Origin: Desulfosporosinus acidiphilus SJ4
GTDB lineage: Bacteria > Bacillota > Desulfitobacteriia > Desulfitobacteriales > Desulfitobacteriaceae
Reading direction: 5' to 3'
DNA length: 64,000 nt
NCBI RefSeq assembly: GCF_000255115.2
Contig: NC_018068.1
Span: 2,327,977-2,391,976 of the forward strand
The notes beneath the pieces were generated by a model. The model saw only the letters and a list, made by a program, of their open reading frames with translations. It did no database searches and was not told where the DNA came from. Both the position numbers and the translations under genes were made by a program. This document shows positions 21,039-29,439 of the stretch, one piece after another; within the stretch, counting starts at the first letter, position 1; every line of letters begins with the position of its first letter.

Positions 21039-22361
21039 ATGACGGAACGCAAGAAAATTGGCTTGGCAACTAAGATCATTATCGGTTTGGCCCTGGGTAT
21101 TCTTTATGGTTATTTCTTCCGCAATTATTCCGGATGGCTCAAACCAGTGGGAGACATGTTTATCCGCTCGATTAAAATGATCGTCGTACCTATTGTCTTT
21201 TCCACGATTGTCATTGGCATTGCCGGGGTCGGCGACCTGAAAAAGGTGGGAAAACTAGGGGGAAAAACTCTCATTTATTTTGAAATTATTACGACTATTG
21301 CTATTTTACTTGGAGTTACCGTAGCAAATCTCACAAAACCGGGAATTGGCATTAATTTGAGCAGAATAACGAAGGTTGATATCAGTGCTTATACCGGTAC
21401 AGCGACTCATCACACGGCAACGGACTTATTTGTAAACCTCATTCCGACAAATATAGTCGATTCATTAGCTCGTGCTGATTTACTGCAAGTTATCTTCTTT
21501 GCTGTGCTTTTCGGTGTAGCGTTAGCAGGGATTGGGGAAGTTGGCAAACCAGTTCTTCATTTCTTCCAAGGTGTTGCCGAAACCATGTTTAAGCTGACGA
21601 ATATCATTATGTCTGCCGCTCCTTACGGGGTTTTCGCTTTAATGGGCTTCACAGTGTCTCAGTTCGGATTGGCTGTTCTTCTTCCTTTAGGAAAATTGGT
21701 GGGAATTCTCTATCTAACGATGATCTTTTTTGTAGTTGTTGTTTTTGGGCTTGTGGCTAAGCTGGCAGGTATTAATTTATTTACCTTGCTAAAAAACCTC
21801 AGTGCAGAAATGTTGATTGCTTTCTCTACCGACAGCTCCGAATCAGTCTTTCCAAGAATTCTGAAAAAGATGGAGCAATTTGGGGTTCCTAAATCAATTG
21901 TTTCCTTCGTTGTTCCGACAGGCTATACGTTTAATTTAGATGGCAGTGCACTTTATCAGGGATTAGCCGTACCTTTTATCGCCCAAATGTATGGAATTCA
22001 TTTGACCTTCGTGCATACATTAACCATAATCGCTGTCCTTATGATAACTTCCAAGGGGATGGCCGGCGTTCCCGGTGTATCCTTTGTCGTTCTAGCATCC
22101 ACATTAGCGTCTACCGGGCTCCCTGTTGAAGGTTTAGCTTTAATTGCGGGTGTTGACAGAATTATGGACATGGGTCGTACAGTCGTCAATGTTATAGGTG
22201 TTTCCCTTGCTTCGGTAGTCATGGCAAAACTCGAAGGAGTTTTTGATAAATCAAGAGCTACGTATCCCTTGCAGCCTCTGCCGGAGGATTTGGAAAGTAA
22301 TCTCGGAGATCTTGATCACCTTAGCCAAGAATCTGGGATGGCTGAATCCTTTGCCAAGTAA
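21039..22361 (+). CDS. Dicarboxylate/amino acid:cation symporter (DAACS family)
   Basis: A 440-residue membrane transporter with eight or more hydrophobic segments and re-entrant loops. It has the signatures of GltP/DctA proteins: MIVVPIVFSTIVIGIAG near the start, the Ser-rich STDSSESVFPRILKKMEQ, and the substrate-binding FNLDGSALYQGLAV region followed by SKGMAGVPGVSFV. It imports glutamate, aspartate or C4-dicarboxylates with Na+ or H+. Placed between a GlnL-like regulator gene and a GlnK-like kinase gene, it is probably their target. AAAGGAGG lies just before ATG 21039. Confidence 0.92.
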   Translation: MTERKKIGLATKIIIGLALGILYGYFFRNYSGWLKPVGDMFIRSIKMIVVPIVFSTIVIGIAGVGDLKKVGKLGGKTLIYFEIITTIAILLGVTVANLTKPGIGINLSRITKVDISAYTGTATHHTATDLFVNLIPTNIVDSLARADLLQVIFFAVLFGVALAGIGEVGKPVLHFFQGVAETMFKLTNIIMSAAPYGVFALMGFTVSQFGLAVLLPLGKLVGILYLTMIFFVVVVFGLVAKLAGINLFTLLKNLSAEMLIAFSTDSSESVFPRILKKMEQFGVPKSIVSFVVPTGYTFNLDGSALYQGLAVPFIAQMYGIHLTFVHTLTIIAVLMITSKGMAGVPGVSFVVLASTLASTGLPVEGLALIAGVDRIMDMGRTVVNVIGVSLASVVMAKLEGVFDKSRATYPLQPLPEDLESNLGDLDHLSQESGMAESFAK

Positions 22362-22420
22362 TGTTTGATTATGTTACATTATAGATAGAAATAATGCTCA
22401 TGATAAATTATTGATTTTCT

Positions 22421-22455
22421 TTGAGGATGTAGACTGGATTTCCGGCTGCATCCTC
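22421..22455 (+). other. Hairpin between the symporter and sensor kinase genes
   Basis: GAGGATGTAG pairs with CTGCATCCTC (one wobble) around a 12-base loop. The tail TTGCTTC is not a good T run, so this may be a weak terminator or an RNA-stability element that lowers kinase expression relative to the transporter. Confidence 0.45.
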
Positions 22456-22477
22456 TTGCTTCTGGAGGGTGTAAACA

Positions 22478-23785
22478 TTGAATTTGGAGAAATGGGTGGA
22501 CTGGTTAACCGGCTTGCAGAAGAAAATGCCTTTTGATACGCTGCGGGTTGCTCTCATTGCAGGAACATATATCTTAGGTGAAATAGGCTTCTTTCCCTTC
22601 GGATCTTCATTTCGCCTTGGCTTAGGCAGTGTTTTTTATGTTCTTTGCCTTTATTCGTTTCCTAGACTCGCCACTCTTGCTAACGGTTGCTTGACTGGTT
22701 TTGTTGTTGTACTCGTGAGAGTCATCGTTGATCGACTTATTTCTCCTCATCCAATACCTTGGCAAAATCTGCTTTTAGATTATGCTCCGGCTTTACTCTA
22801 CTATCTGGCTCTGACAGCAGGAATCCTGCTTTCTAAAGTAAAGTATCAGAAAAATAATACCATCCGGACAAGTCTTTATTACATGGTGTTTGATTTTATC
22901 GCCAATCTCTTAGAACTTACCTTTATGGCTAATATTCACACGACTTGGCATAGTGTTTATGTTTTACTCTTGGGTGCAGGAGTGAAAGGACTATTTTTCC
23001 TGGCCTTTATAGCAACTACAGAGTTATTTAGGCAGAGAATTTTGCGGGAGAAAGAAAGGGAAAAGTTCCAAGGGCAGCTTTTGATGGGTGCAACTCTTTA
23101 TTCAGAAGGTTTTTTTCTGAAGAAAATTATGAAAGAAATAGAAGAGGCAACGGAAAAAAGTTTTCATCTTTATCAAGACTTTCTACCGGAGACTGTTGGG
23201 TCAGGACAGAAGAATGAGCTCTTAAAATTAGCGGAGAAAATCCATGAAATTAAGAAGGATACTCAGCGAGTTTTCAGCAGTCTGGCAGCATTAATTGAAC
23301 CCAATGATTACACTAAAATTGATCTGGAAGAGGCCATGGCCCTGGTCATCGAAAGTCAGCAGCGATACGCTCTCGCTCATCATAAGGAGGTGCAATGGTT
23401 ATATCCTTCAAGTTCAAGCCATTATTTTGTAGAAAATTTCTTACCAATATTAGTGGTGGTCAATAATATTTTGGCAAATGCTATAGATGCCATTGGCCTA
23501 GAAGGGAAAATTGCTGTGATTTGGCATGTTCGTAGCCAAACACTATACTTGCATCTCGGTAATACTGGGAGTCCGATTTCTCCGGACGATCGGAATTTAA
23601 TCTTTTTGCCGGGATTTACGACGAAGTATTCGGATACAGGTACCGCTTCGACGGGGATAGGCCTTACTCATGTCCATCATGTTTTAACAGAAGCCATGGG
23701 AAATGTCCATATAAGTCAAACCAGGGGCAGAGTAATTTGGACTTGGTTTCATGTTCAGCTTCCATTGCGTTATGCACATAAATAG
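22478..23785 (+). CDS. Membrane sensor histidine kinase, GlnK/YcbA-like
   Basis: A 435-residue kinase. The N-terminal 180 residues hold about five hydrophobic segments. A cytoplasmic part follows with a probable phospho-acceptor His in AEKIHEIKKDT and an HATPase_c domain (NNILANAIDAIG N-box, STGIGLTHVHHVL G-box). The start is TTG 22478, 7 bases after GGAGGGT. Gene order (regulator, transporter, kinase) and family suggest it phosphorylates the YcbB-type regulator at 20060 in response to an amino acid or dicarboxylate. That pairing is inferred. Confidence 0.85.
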   Translation: MNLEKWVDWLTGLQKKMPFDTLRVALIAGTYILGEIGFFPFGSSFRLGLGSVFYVLCLYSFPRLATLANGCLTGFVVVLVRVIVDRLISPHPIPWQNLLLDYAPALLYYLALTAGILLSKVKYQKNNTIRTSLYYMVFDFIANLLELTFMANIHTTWHSVYVLLLGAGVKGLFFLAFIATTELFRQRILREKEREKFQGQLLMGATLYSEGFFLKKIMKEIEEATEKSFHLYQDFLPETVGSGQKNELLKLAEKIHEIKKDTQRVFSSLAALIEPNDYTKIDLEEAMALVIESQQRYALAHHKEVQWLYPSSSSHYFVENFLPILVVVNNILANAIDAIGLEGKIAVIWHVRSQTLYLHLGNTGSPISPDDRNLIFLPGFTTKYSDTGTASTGIGLTHVHHVLTEAMGNVHISQTRGRVIWTWFHVQLPLRYAHK

Positions 23786-23840
23786 TAATGATATTTGTTA
23801 ACTGCATCACTTATGTATATAATATGTTAAATAGATTGAC

Positions 23841-23870
23841 AAGGTCGTTTATTATAACGACCTTTGTTAG
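23841..23870 (+). terminator. Terminator after the sensor kinase gene
   Basis: Perfect 9-bp stem AAGGTCGTT / AACGACCTT with a 6-base loop, then TTGTTAG. It sits only 27 bases before the likely cvfB start. Confidence 0.65.
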
Positions 23871-23890
23871 TATGTAAAGGAGTCCAAGAT

Positions 23891-24769
23891 GTGATTGAAA
23901 TTGGAAAATACTGCAGGTTGAAAATTAACAATTTTACTTCGTTTGGTGCATATCTGGATGCCGAAACAGGGATAAGGCATGATAACATCCTTCTTCCGCT
24001 TAAACAGGTTCCTGAAGGCGCTAAAGAGGGCGATGTCCTGGAAGTTTTTATTTATAGGGATTCTGAAGATCGCTTAATTGCCACGCGTCGAAAACCCTTG
24101 GCCCAATTAGAAGACCTAGCTTATCTCAAAGTCAGTGCCAAAACTAAGATTGGCGCTTTTCTCGATATAGGTCTTGAACGAGGGTTGTTTTTACCGTTTC
24201 AAGAGCAGAAATATCCTATCCAAATAGATAAACATTATTTAGTCAAGGTGTACTTAGATAAAAGTAACAGAATGTGTGCAACATCTGATATCTATGAATT
24301 TTTATCCTCGGATTCTCCATATCAGAAAAATGAAAAAGTAATAGGGACTGTTTATAAAGTTAACTTTCCAACCGGTATTTTTGTTGCCGTAGATAATAAA
24401 TATTATGGCTTGATACCAAGCTCTGAGTGTTATACAGAAGTACACGAGGGCGATCAGGTTGAAGCTCGCGTGATTAGAGTTCGTGAGGATGGAAAATTGG
24501 ATCTGTCTCTGCGAGAACCTTCTTATCTTCAAATGGATAAGGATGGAATGAAAATTTTAGAAGGAATTCGTCAAGGAAATGGTTTCTTACATTTGAATGA
24601 TAAAAGCAGCCCTCTGGAAATAGAGAGCCGGCTGCAAATGAGTAAAGCGGCATTTAAGAGGGCAGTCGGCAGATTGCTTAAAGAGAATAAGATTTTGAAA
24701 TTTGAGGATGGTTTAGGCGAGAATCCACGTGCGTCCCAGCCAGTGAACACCAACAATACTGACACCTAA
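23891..24769 (+). CDS. cvfB: S1 RNA-binding domain protein, CvfB family
   Basis: A 292-residue protein related to Staphylococcus CvfB and Bacillus YitL. It has tandem S1-like domains (MIEIGKYCRLKINNFTSFGAYLD near the start; KVIGTVYKVNFPTGIFVAVD in the third) and a C-terminal winged helix (LQMSKAAFKRAVGRLLKENKI). It binds RNA and affects virulence gene expression in staphylococci; the role here is unknown. The start is GTG 23891, 8 bases after AAAGGAG; the frame extends 27 bases further upstream without a site. Confidence 0.88.
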   Translation: MIEIGKYCRLKINNFTSFGAYLDAETGIRHDNILLPLKQVPEGAKEGDVLEVFIYRDSEDRLIATRRKPLAQLEDLAYLKVSAKTKIGAFLDIGLERGLFLPFQEQKYPIQIDKHYLVKVYLDKSNRMCATSDIYEFLSSDSPYQKNEKVIGTVYKVNFPTGIFVAVDNKYYGLIPSSECYTEVHEGDQVEARVIRVREDGKLDLSLREPSYLQMDKDGMKILEGIRQGNGFLHLNDKSSPLEIESRLQMSKAAFKRAVGRLLKENKILKFEDGLGENPRASQPVNTNNTDT

Positions 24770-24849
24770 ACTTACTAAGTAACTGTCGTCAGCTCCAGCG
24801 AGACAATCACGGGCATAAAACATTCTGACTTCTCAAAGAAGGGAACGTT

Positions 24850-25290
24850 ATGAAAATAATAGTCGATGCAGACGCTTGTCCTAAGGCCGTCTTGGATATT
24901 TGCCATAAACTTGCCCGAGGATATTCACTGTTGGTTTGGACTGTTGCAAGCTTTAATCATAATATTAAATCAGACTTTCACGTAGTGGTAGGCAATGCTT
25001 CGCAAGAAGCAGATATACGTCTGATGAATCTTGCCCAGGTTGGTGATGTCGCTGTAACTCAAGATTGGGGTTTAGCAGCCATGCTATTGGGTAAAGGGGT
25101 TCGCTGTTTAAATCCTGCAGGTAAAGAATTCAGTAATGACACGATCGATTTTATGCTGGAAGAGCGTGAAGTTAAGGCAAAGTTTCGCAGGAGCGGGGGG
25201 AGAACAAAAGGACCTAAAAAACGCAAGCCGGAAGATGATCAGTCCTTTGAGCATAGTTTAGAGAGAATAATTCAAGAACAACAAACTTAA
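24850..25290 (+). CDS. YaiI/YqxD family protein (DUF188)
   Basis: A 146-residue protein with the family N-terminus [12 protein letters not shown] and the [14 protein letters not shown] block, which recall PIN-like nuclease folds with Asp residues. The C-terminus is basic and Gly-rich ([14 protein letters not shown]). The molecular function is not established. AGAAGGGAA lies just before the ATG; the cvfB gene ends 80 bases upstream without a clear terminator between, so they may be cotranscribed. Confidence 0.85.
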   Translation: MKIIVDADACPKAVLDICHKLARGYSLLVWTVASFNHNIKSDFHVVVGNASQEADIRLMNLAQVGDVAVTQDWGLAAMLLGKGVRCLNPAGKEFSNDTIDFMLEEREVKAKFRRSGGRTKGPKKRKPEDDQSFEHSLERIIQEQQT

Positions 25291-25502
25291 GCTGGTTATT
25301 ATATACAGCATAAAAACTTAATAATCATTGAAATATTATTATGAAGATATTGGCGATAAGAATGAGATTGGATAACCCAATGCAAATTAAATACTCTTAA
25401 TTGACTTTGCACTTTTGTCAAATTTTAATTAAACTATGTGAAGGGAGGCTAAATATTAAGTCTTCCTTGATTACTTAATTATTTTAATTGGAGGTTCAAG
25501 AA

Positions 25503-27353
25503 GTGAGCACGGCAGTAGAAACAAAAGAATTTCAAACTGAAATTCGGCAGTTATTAGACATTGTTATTCATTCTCTTTATACAGAGCGTGAGATCTTTTT
25601 ACGGGAATTGATTTCTAATTCTTCTGATGCTATGGAAAAACTTCGTTATACCCAATTAACCGGGCAAGAGGTCTACGATAGGGACTTGCCATTAGAAATT
25701 CATATTGACACCTCTGAGGAAGACCACACGGTTACAATCACTGATGCCGGTGTGGGTTTAACCCGCGCTGAACTCGTTGAAAACTTAGGGACGATTGCTC
25801 ATTCCGGTTCGAAAGAGTTTATACAGCACTTAAGCGCAAAAGGGGATCAAAAAGATCTTAATCTTATTGGCCAATTTGGCGTCGGATTTTATTCAGCGTT
25901 TATGGTTGCAGAGCGGGTTACTATCTATACGCGAACCTATTTGCCCGAAGGTGAAAGTCTAATTTGGGAATCTGACGGAACAGGCAGTTATACCATAAAG
26001 CCGGGGGATCAAAACCAGCGTGGTACAAAGATGGTGCTTCATTTGAAAGAGGATGCCTATGATTTTGCCAAGGCTGAAACGATACAACGTATCATCAAGC
26101 AATATTCTAGTTTTGTCCCTTATCCGGTGACTGTCAATGGACAAAAAGTAAATACAGTAGATGCACTATGGACAAAAAATAAGAATGAAATTACGGATGA
26201 GCAGTACAATGAGTTTTATAAGTTCATTGCGAATGCTCATGATGAGCCGCTCTATCGGCTGCATTTTTCTTCGGATGCTCCATTGAATATTAATACGCTG
26301 CTTTTCGTGCCGAAAGAAAACTTTGAACAATTCGGATTCGGCCGAATGGACCCGGGAGTTAATTTGTATTGCAAAAAAGTCTTAATTCAAGAAAAATCGA
26401 CCTCCATTTTACCGGATTGGCTGCGTTTCCTAAGAGGTGTTATCGACAGTGAAGAACTTCCCTTGAATATTTCCAGGGAAACTATGCAAGACAGCGCTTT
26501 GGTTGGAAAACTCAACAAAGTAGTAACGAGTCGCTTCCTTAAATTCCTGGAAGGGCAAATTACCTCCGATCCGGAAAGCTATAAAACATTTTGGGATAAA
26601 TTTAACCTGTTTCTCAAGGAAGGTGCTGCGAATGACTTCACTCACCGCAATGACCTTCTTAAGCTTCTGCAATTTGAATCATCTAATACTCAGGCAGGTG
26701 AATTAATTACTCTCAGTCAGTATGTATCTCGGATGAAGGACGATCAAACGGCTATTTATTATGTCAACGGACCTTCTCGGGAGACCATTGAAACTGGACC
26801 CTATCTGGAAATCTTCAGAGACAAAGGCTTAGAAGTCATCTATACCTATGCCGCTATTGATGATTATATCTTTGGTTCGATAGGGGAGTTTGAAGGTAAA
26901 CGTTTAGTTTCAGCAGATGAAGCAAATCTGGACCTTATAGACAAAGAACCAAAAGCTCGTAGTGAAGAGGCATTATCCGAAGAGCAGGTAGCTTCGCTCA
27001 CCGGATGGCTTAAAGAAGTATTAGGCTCAAAAGTTACAGATGTGCGGGAATCTAAACGTCTTGTTGACAGCCCTGCAGTGGTAATAAGCCCTTATGGGAC
27101 TAATAGCATGCAAAGAATGATGCAGCTTATGAATAAAGATTTTGATAGTGTCGGTCCCAGTGTATTAGAAATTAATGCAGCACATCCAATGATCAAACAA
27201 TTGGATGCGGCTCGAATAAGTGATGATCCATTTGGCAAAATCGCGGCAGAACAGATTTTTGAAAATGCTCAGATCGCTGCGGGTTTAATTTTAGATCCTC
27301 GGGGCATGGTCAACAGACTCAATGAAATACTTGCACGGGCATTAGGAAAGTGA
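25503..27353 (+). CDS. htpG: Molecular chaperone HtpG (Hsp90)
   Basis: A 616-residue bacterial Hsp90. The N-terminal GHKL ATPase has the signatures LISNSSDAMEKLR, DAGVGLTRAEL and IGQFGVGFYSAFM. The middle domain includes RGVIDSEELPLNISRE, and the C-terminal dimerisation domain has MQRMMQLMNKD. GTG 25503 is chosen as start because TTGGAGG lies 8 bases before it; an in-frame TTG at 25488 overlaps that site. It is a single gene; no CIRCE element (TTAGCACTC) was seen upstream. Confidence 0.96.
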   Translation: MSTAVETKEFQTEIRQLLDIVIHSLYTEREIFLRELISNSSDAMEKLRYTQLTGQEVYDRDLPLEIHIDTSEEDHTVTITDAGVGLTRAELVENLGTIAHSGSKEFIQHLSAKGDQKDLNLIGQFGVGFYSAFMVAERVTIYTRTYLPEGESLIWESDGTGSYTIKPGDQNQRGTKMVLHLKEDAYDFAKAETIQRIIKQYSSFVPYPVTVNGQKVNTVDALWTKNKNEITDEQYNEFYKFIANAHDEPLYRLHFSSDAPLNINTLLFVPKENFEQFGFGRMDPGVNLYCKKVLIQEKSTSILPDWLRFLRGVIDSEELPLNISRETMQDSALVGKLNKVVTSRFLKFLEGQITSDPESYKTFWDKFNLFLKEGAANDFTHRNDLLKLLQFESSNTQAGELITLSQYVSRMKDDQTAIYYVNGPSRETIETGPYLEIFRDKGLEVIYTYAAIDDYIFGSIGEFEGKRLVSADEANLDLIDKEPKARSEEALSEEQVASLTGWLKEVLGSKVTDVRESKRLVDSPAVVISPYGTNSMQRMMQLMNKDFDSVGPSVLEINAAHPMIKQLDAARISDDPFGKIAAEQIFENAQIAAGLILDPRGMVNRLNEILARALGK

Positions 27354-27387
27354 ACTTGTTCAGATAAAGTTCACCCTTGAGGTTTCG

Positions 27388-27419
27388 CTTCGGTGGGGTA
27401 GTTATAAACTCCACCGAAG
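27388..27419 (-). repeat. IS200/IS605-end-like hairpin, copy 1
   Basis: CTTCGGTGGGGT / ACTCCACCGAAG forms a 12-bp stem (one wobble) with an 8-base loop, 35 bases after htpG. Read on the minus strand it is followed by GCGAAACCTCAAGGG, a tail resembling the ends of IS605-type elements and their TnpB guide RNAs. It may now also act as the htpG terminator. No tnpA or tnpB is nearby. See the other copies at 34008, 34238, 37200, 49222 and 52504. Confidence 0.45.
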
Positions 27420-27859
27420 AAATTATAACAGCCCTCGTAATTGATACAAGGACGGGAAAACAACGACCTTTCACATCCTTGATATAAAATATATTTATCA
27501 ATGAGCGCTTTGTTAACTTGAATTATTATAGGGATAAAGAAATAATTCCTTGTGTTATGCCTTGGTTAGACTAATATTGCTATGTAATTATCAAATAGTG
27601 CAATTAGGAATAAGAATTTTACAAGCTAGTTAAAAATCCTTAAACTTAAAAGTGATAATAAGAACAAACACAATCCGAATAGTTGAAACTCTCCAAATAT
27701 TTAATGGTGTAATCGCCATTCACCCCTCGAAATTACTTGGAGAATCAATCTAATCTTAAAAATAGTCAACGGGGGAAGGTCGGTGTTGGATGGAGAACAT
27801 GACGCCATTCGGCATCGACTGAATTGTCTTGACTAAATAACTGACAAGGAGTGATCATC
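27420..27859 (+). promoter_or_regulatory. Leader of the dsr operon
   Basis: AT-rich at first, then a more GC-balanced stretch from about 27760 holding the hairpin at 27779-27819. No gene. The promoter is not obvious. Confidence 0.45.
27779..27819 (+). promoter_or_regulatory. Structured RNA hairpin in the dsr leader
   Basis: GTCGGTGTTGGATGG (27779-27793) pairs along its whole 15 bases with CCATTCGGCATCGAC (27805-27819) around an 11-base loop, using four G-U pairs. Use of wobble pairs suggests a structure kept in RNA, not a DNA palindrome. It is followed by 40 bases and the ribosome site of the first gene, with no T run, so it is not a terminator. Confidence 0.5.
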
Positions 27860-28414
27860 ATGGACTCAACGTTTAAAGAACTTCTCGAGAAAAAAAGATC
27901 CGAACTTGTCTCAAAATGGTTTGATGAAATATTGAGTACCTATCCCCAAGACCCATCAGGTATGCTGAAAAACAAAAAGGACAGATTTGAAAATCCGGTA
28001 GGATACGCGCTATCTAATGGGATCAAAGAACTTTATCAGGCTCTGTTGGAAGATGAAAGTCTAGAAAAGTGCAAGACTGTTTTAGACAACATGATACGAG
28101 TAAGAGCTGTACAGGAATTTTCCCCTTCAAAAGCAGTAAGCTTTATTTTTATGCTTAAAAAGGTAATCAGAGAAGAACTTGAAAAGGTAATCAGGCAGGA
28201 GCAGATCTATCCGGAATTTTTAAAATTCGAATCTAAAGTTGATGATCTGGCTCTCTTAGCCTTTGATATATATTCAGGTTGCAGGGAACAACTCAACCAG
28301 ATCAAAACGGATGAACTCAAGCGTATGACATTTACACTACTCAAAAAGGCGAATTTGATGCACGAGATCCCGATCGAAGAATTTGAGCACAAAGAACTAA
28401 AATTTAATTTGTAA
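27860..28414 (+). CDS. RsbRD N-terminal domain protein preceding dsrM
   Basis: A 184-residue, all-helical soluble protein of the RsbRD/RsbT co-antagonist N-terminal type (LLEKKRSELVSKWFDEILSTYPQD is the family opening). Related genes commonly precede dsrM in sulfate reducers, but their role is not known; the fold resembles non-heme globin sensors. ATG 27860 is chosen, 8 bases after AAGGAG. It is the first gene of the dsr operon, 17 bases before dsrM. Confidence 0.8.
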   Translation: MDSTFKELLEKKRSELVSKWFDEILSTYPQDPSGMLKNKKDRFENPVGYALSNGIKELYQALLEDESLEKCKTVLDNMIRVRAVQEFSPSKAVSFIFMLKKVIREELEKVIRQEQIYPEFLKFESKVDDLALLAFDIYSGCREQLNQIKTDELKRMTFTLLKKANLMHEIPIEEFEHKELKFNL

Positions 28415-28431
28415 AGGAAGGAGGTCGTAGA

Positions 28432-29433
28432 GTGAAAGCCTTGTATTCTTTCCTCGCAGTCATCGTTCTTATCCTAGTTGCCATTATCGGTGGCAGTATC
28501 ACAAATTTACATTTCGTTTTTGGTATCATTATACCCTATTTGGCTTTTGTTTTGTTTGTAGGCGGATTCATCTATCGCGTCGTTAAATGGGGGCGTTCAC
28601 CAGTACCATTCCGCATTCCAACAACTTGTGGTCAACAAAAGTCCTTACCTTGGATCAAACAGGCTAAGATCGAAAATCCAACATCAACCCTTGGCGTAGT
28701 CGTAAGAATGGCTTCAGAAGTACTCTTGTTTCGTTCGTTATTCCGAAACACAAAGACCGAATTGAGGGAAGGGGAGAATGGGCCGGAACTGGCTTATGGC
28801 TCAGCAAAGTGGCTTTGGTTAGGGAGTTTGGTGTTCCACTGGTCATTCCTGATTATTATCATAAGGCATCTTAGATTCTTTTTAGCACCTATTCCTGTTG
28901 CTCTGCAGATGGTTGACAGCGTTGATGGTATGCTGCAAATCGGTTTACCGCAAATTTATATTACCGATTTATTATTTATCCTTGCAATAACGTTCCTTTT
29001 CTTAAGAAGAGTTTGCATTCCCAAAGTTAAATACATTTCCTTACCTGCAGATTATTTTCCGCTTTTTTTAATTTTCAGTATTGCCGTTTCAGGTATTCTC
29101 ATGCGCTATTTCTATAAAGTTGATATTATTTCGGTGAAGGAATTAGCTTTGAGTATCGCAACACTACATCCAGTACTGCCTGCAGGAATAGGTGCTATCT
29201 TCTATGTGCATTTATTCTTAATATGTTGTCTCTTTATTTATTTCCCAACCAGCAAATTAATGCACATGGGCGGTATTTTCATGAGTCCGACTCGAAATAT
29301 GATCAGTAATAACCGTATGGTACGACATATCAATCCTTGGAATCCCACCGTAGAGGTTCATAGCTATGCTGAGTACGAAGATGAATTCAGAGAGAAAATG
29401 AAAAAAGTCGGTATACCGGTGGAAAAGGAGTGA
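28432..29433 (+). CDS. dsrM: Sulfite reduction-associated membrane protein DsrM (cytochrome b type)
   Basis: A 333-residue membrane protein of the nitrate reductase gamma-subunit family, expected to bind heme b and oxidise menaquinol. It has six or so hydrophobic segments; histidines such as FHWSFLIIIIRHLRFF and YVHLFLI are candidate heme ligands. With DsrK it is the core of the complex that reduces the DsrC trisulfide in the cytoplasm. The start is GTG 28432 after GGAAGGAGG. DsrK follows 6 bases later. Confidence 0.93.
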   Translation: MKALYSFLAVIVLILVAIIGGSITNLHFVFGIIIPYLAFVLFVGGFIYRVVKWGRSPVPFRIPTTCGQQKSLPWIKQAKIENPTSTLGVVVRMASEVLLFRSLFRNTKTELREGENGPELAYGSAKWLWLGSLVFHWSFLIIIIRHLRFFLAPIPVALQMVDSVDGMLQIGLPQIYITDLLFILAITFLFLRRVCIPKVKYISLPADYFPLFLIFSIAVSGILMRYFYKVDIISVKELALSIATLHPVLPAGIGAIFYVHLFLICCLFIYFPTSKLMHMGGIFMSPTRNMISNNRMVRHINPWNPTVEVHSYAEYEDEFREKMKKVGIPVEKE

Positions 29434-29439
29434 TAGAGG

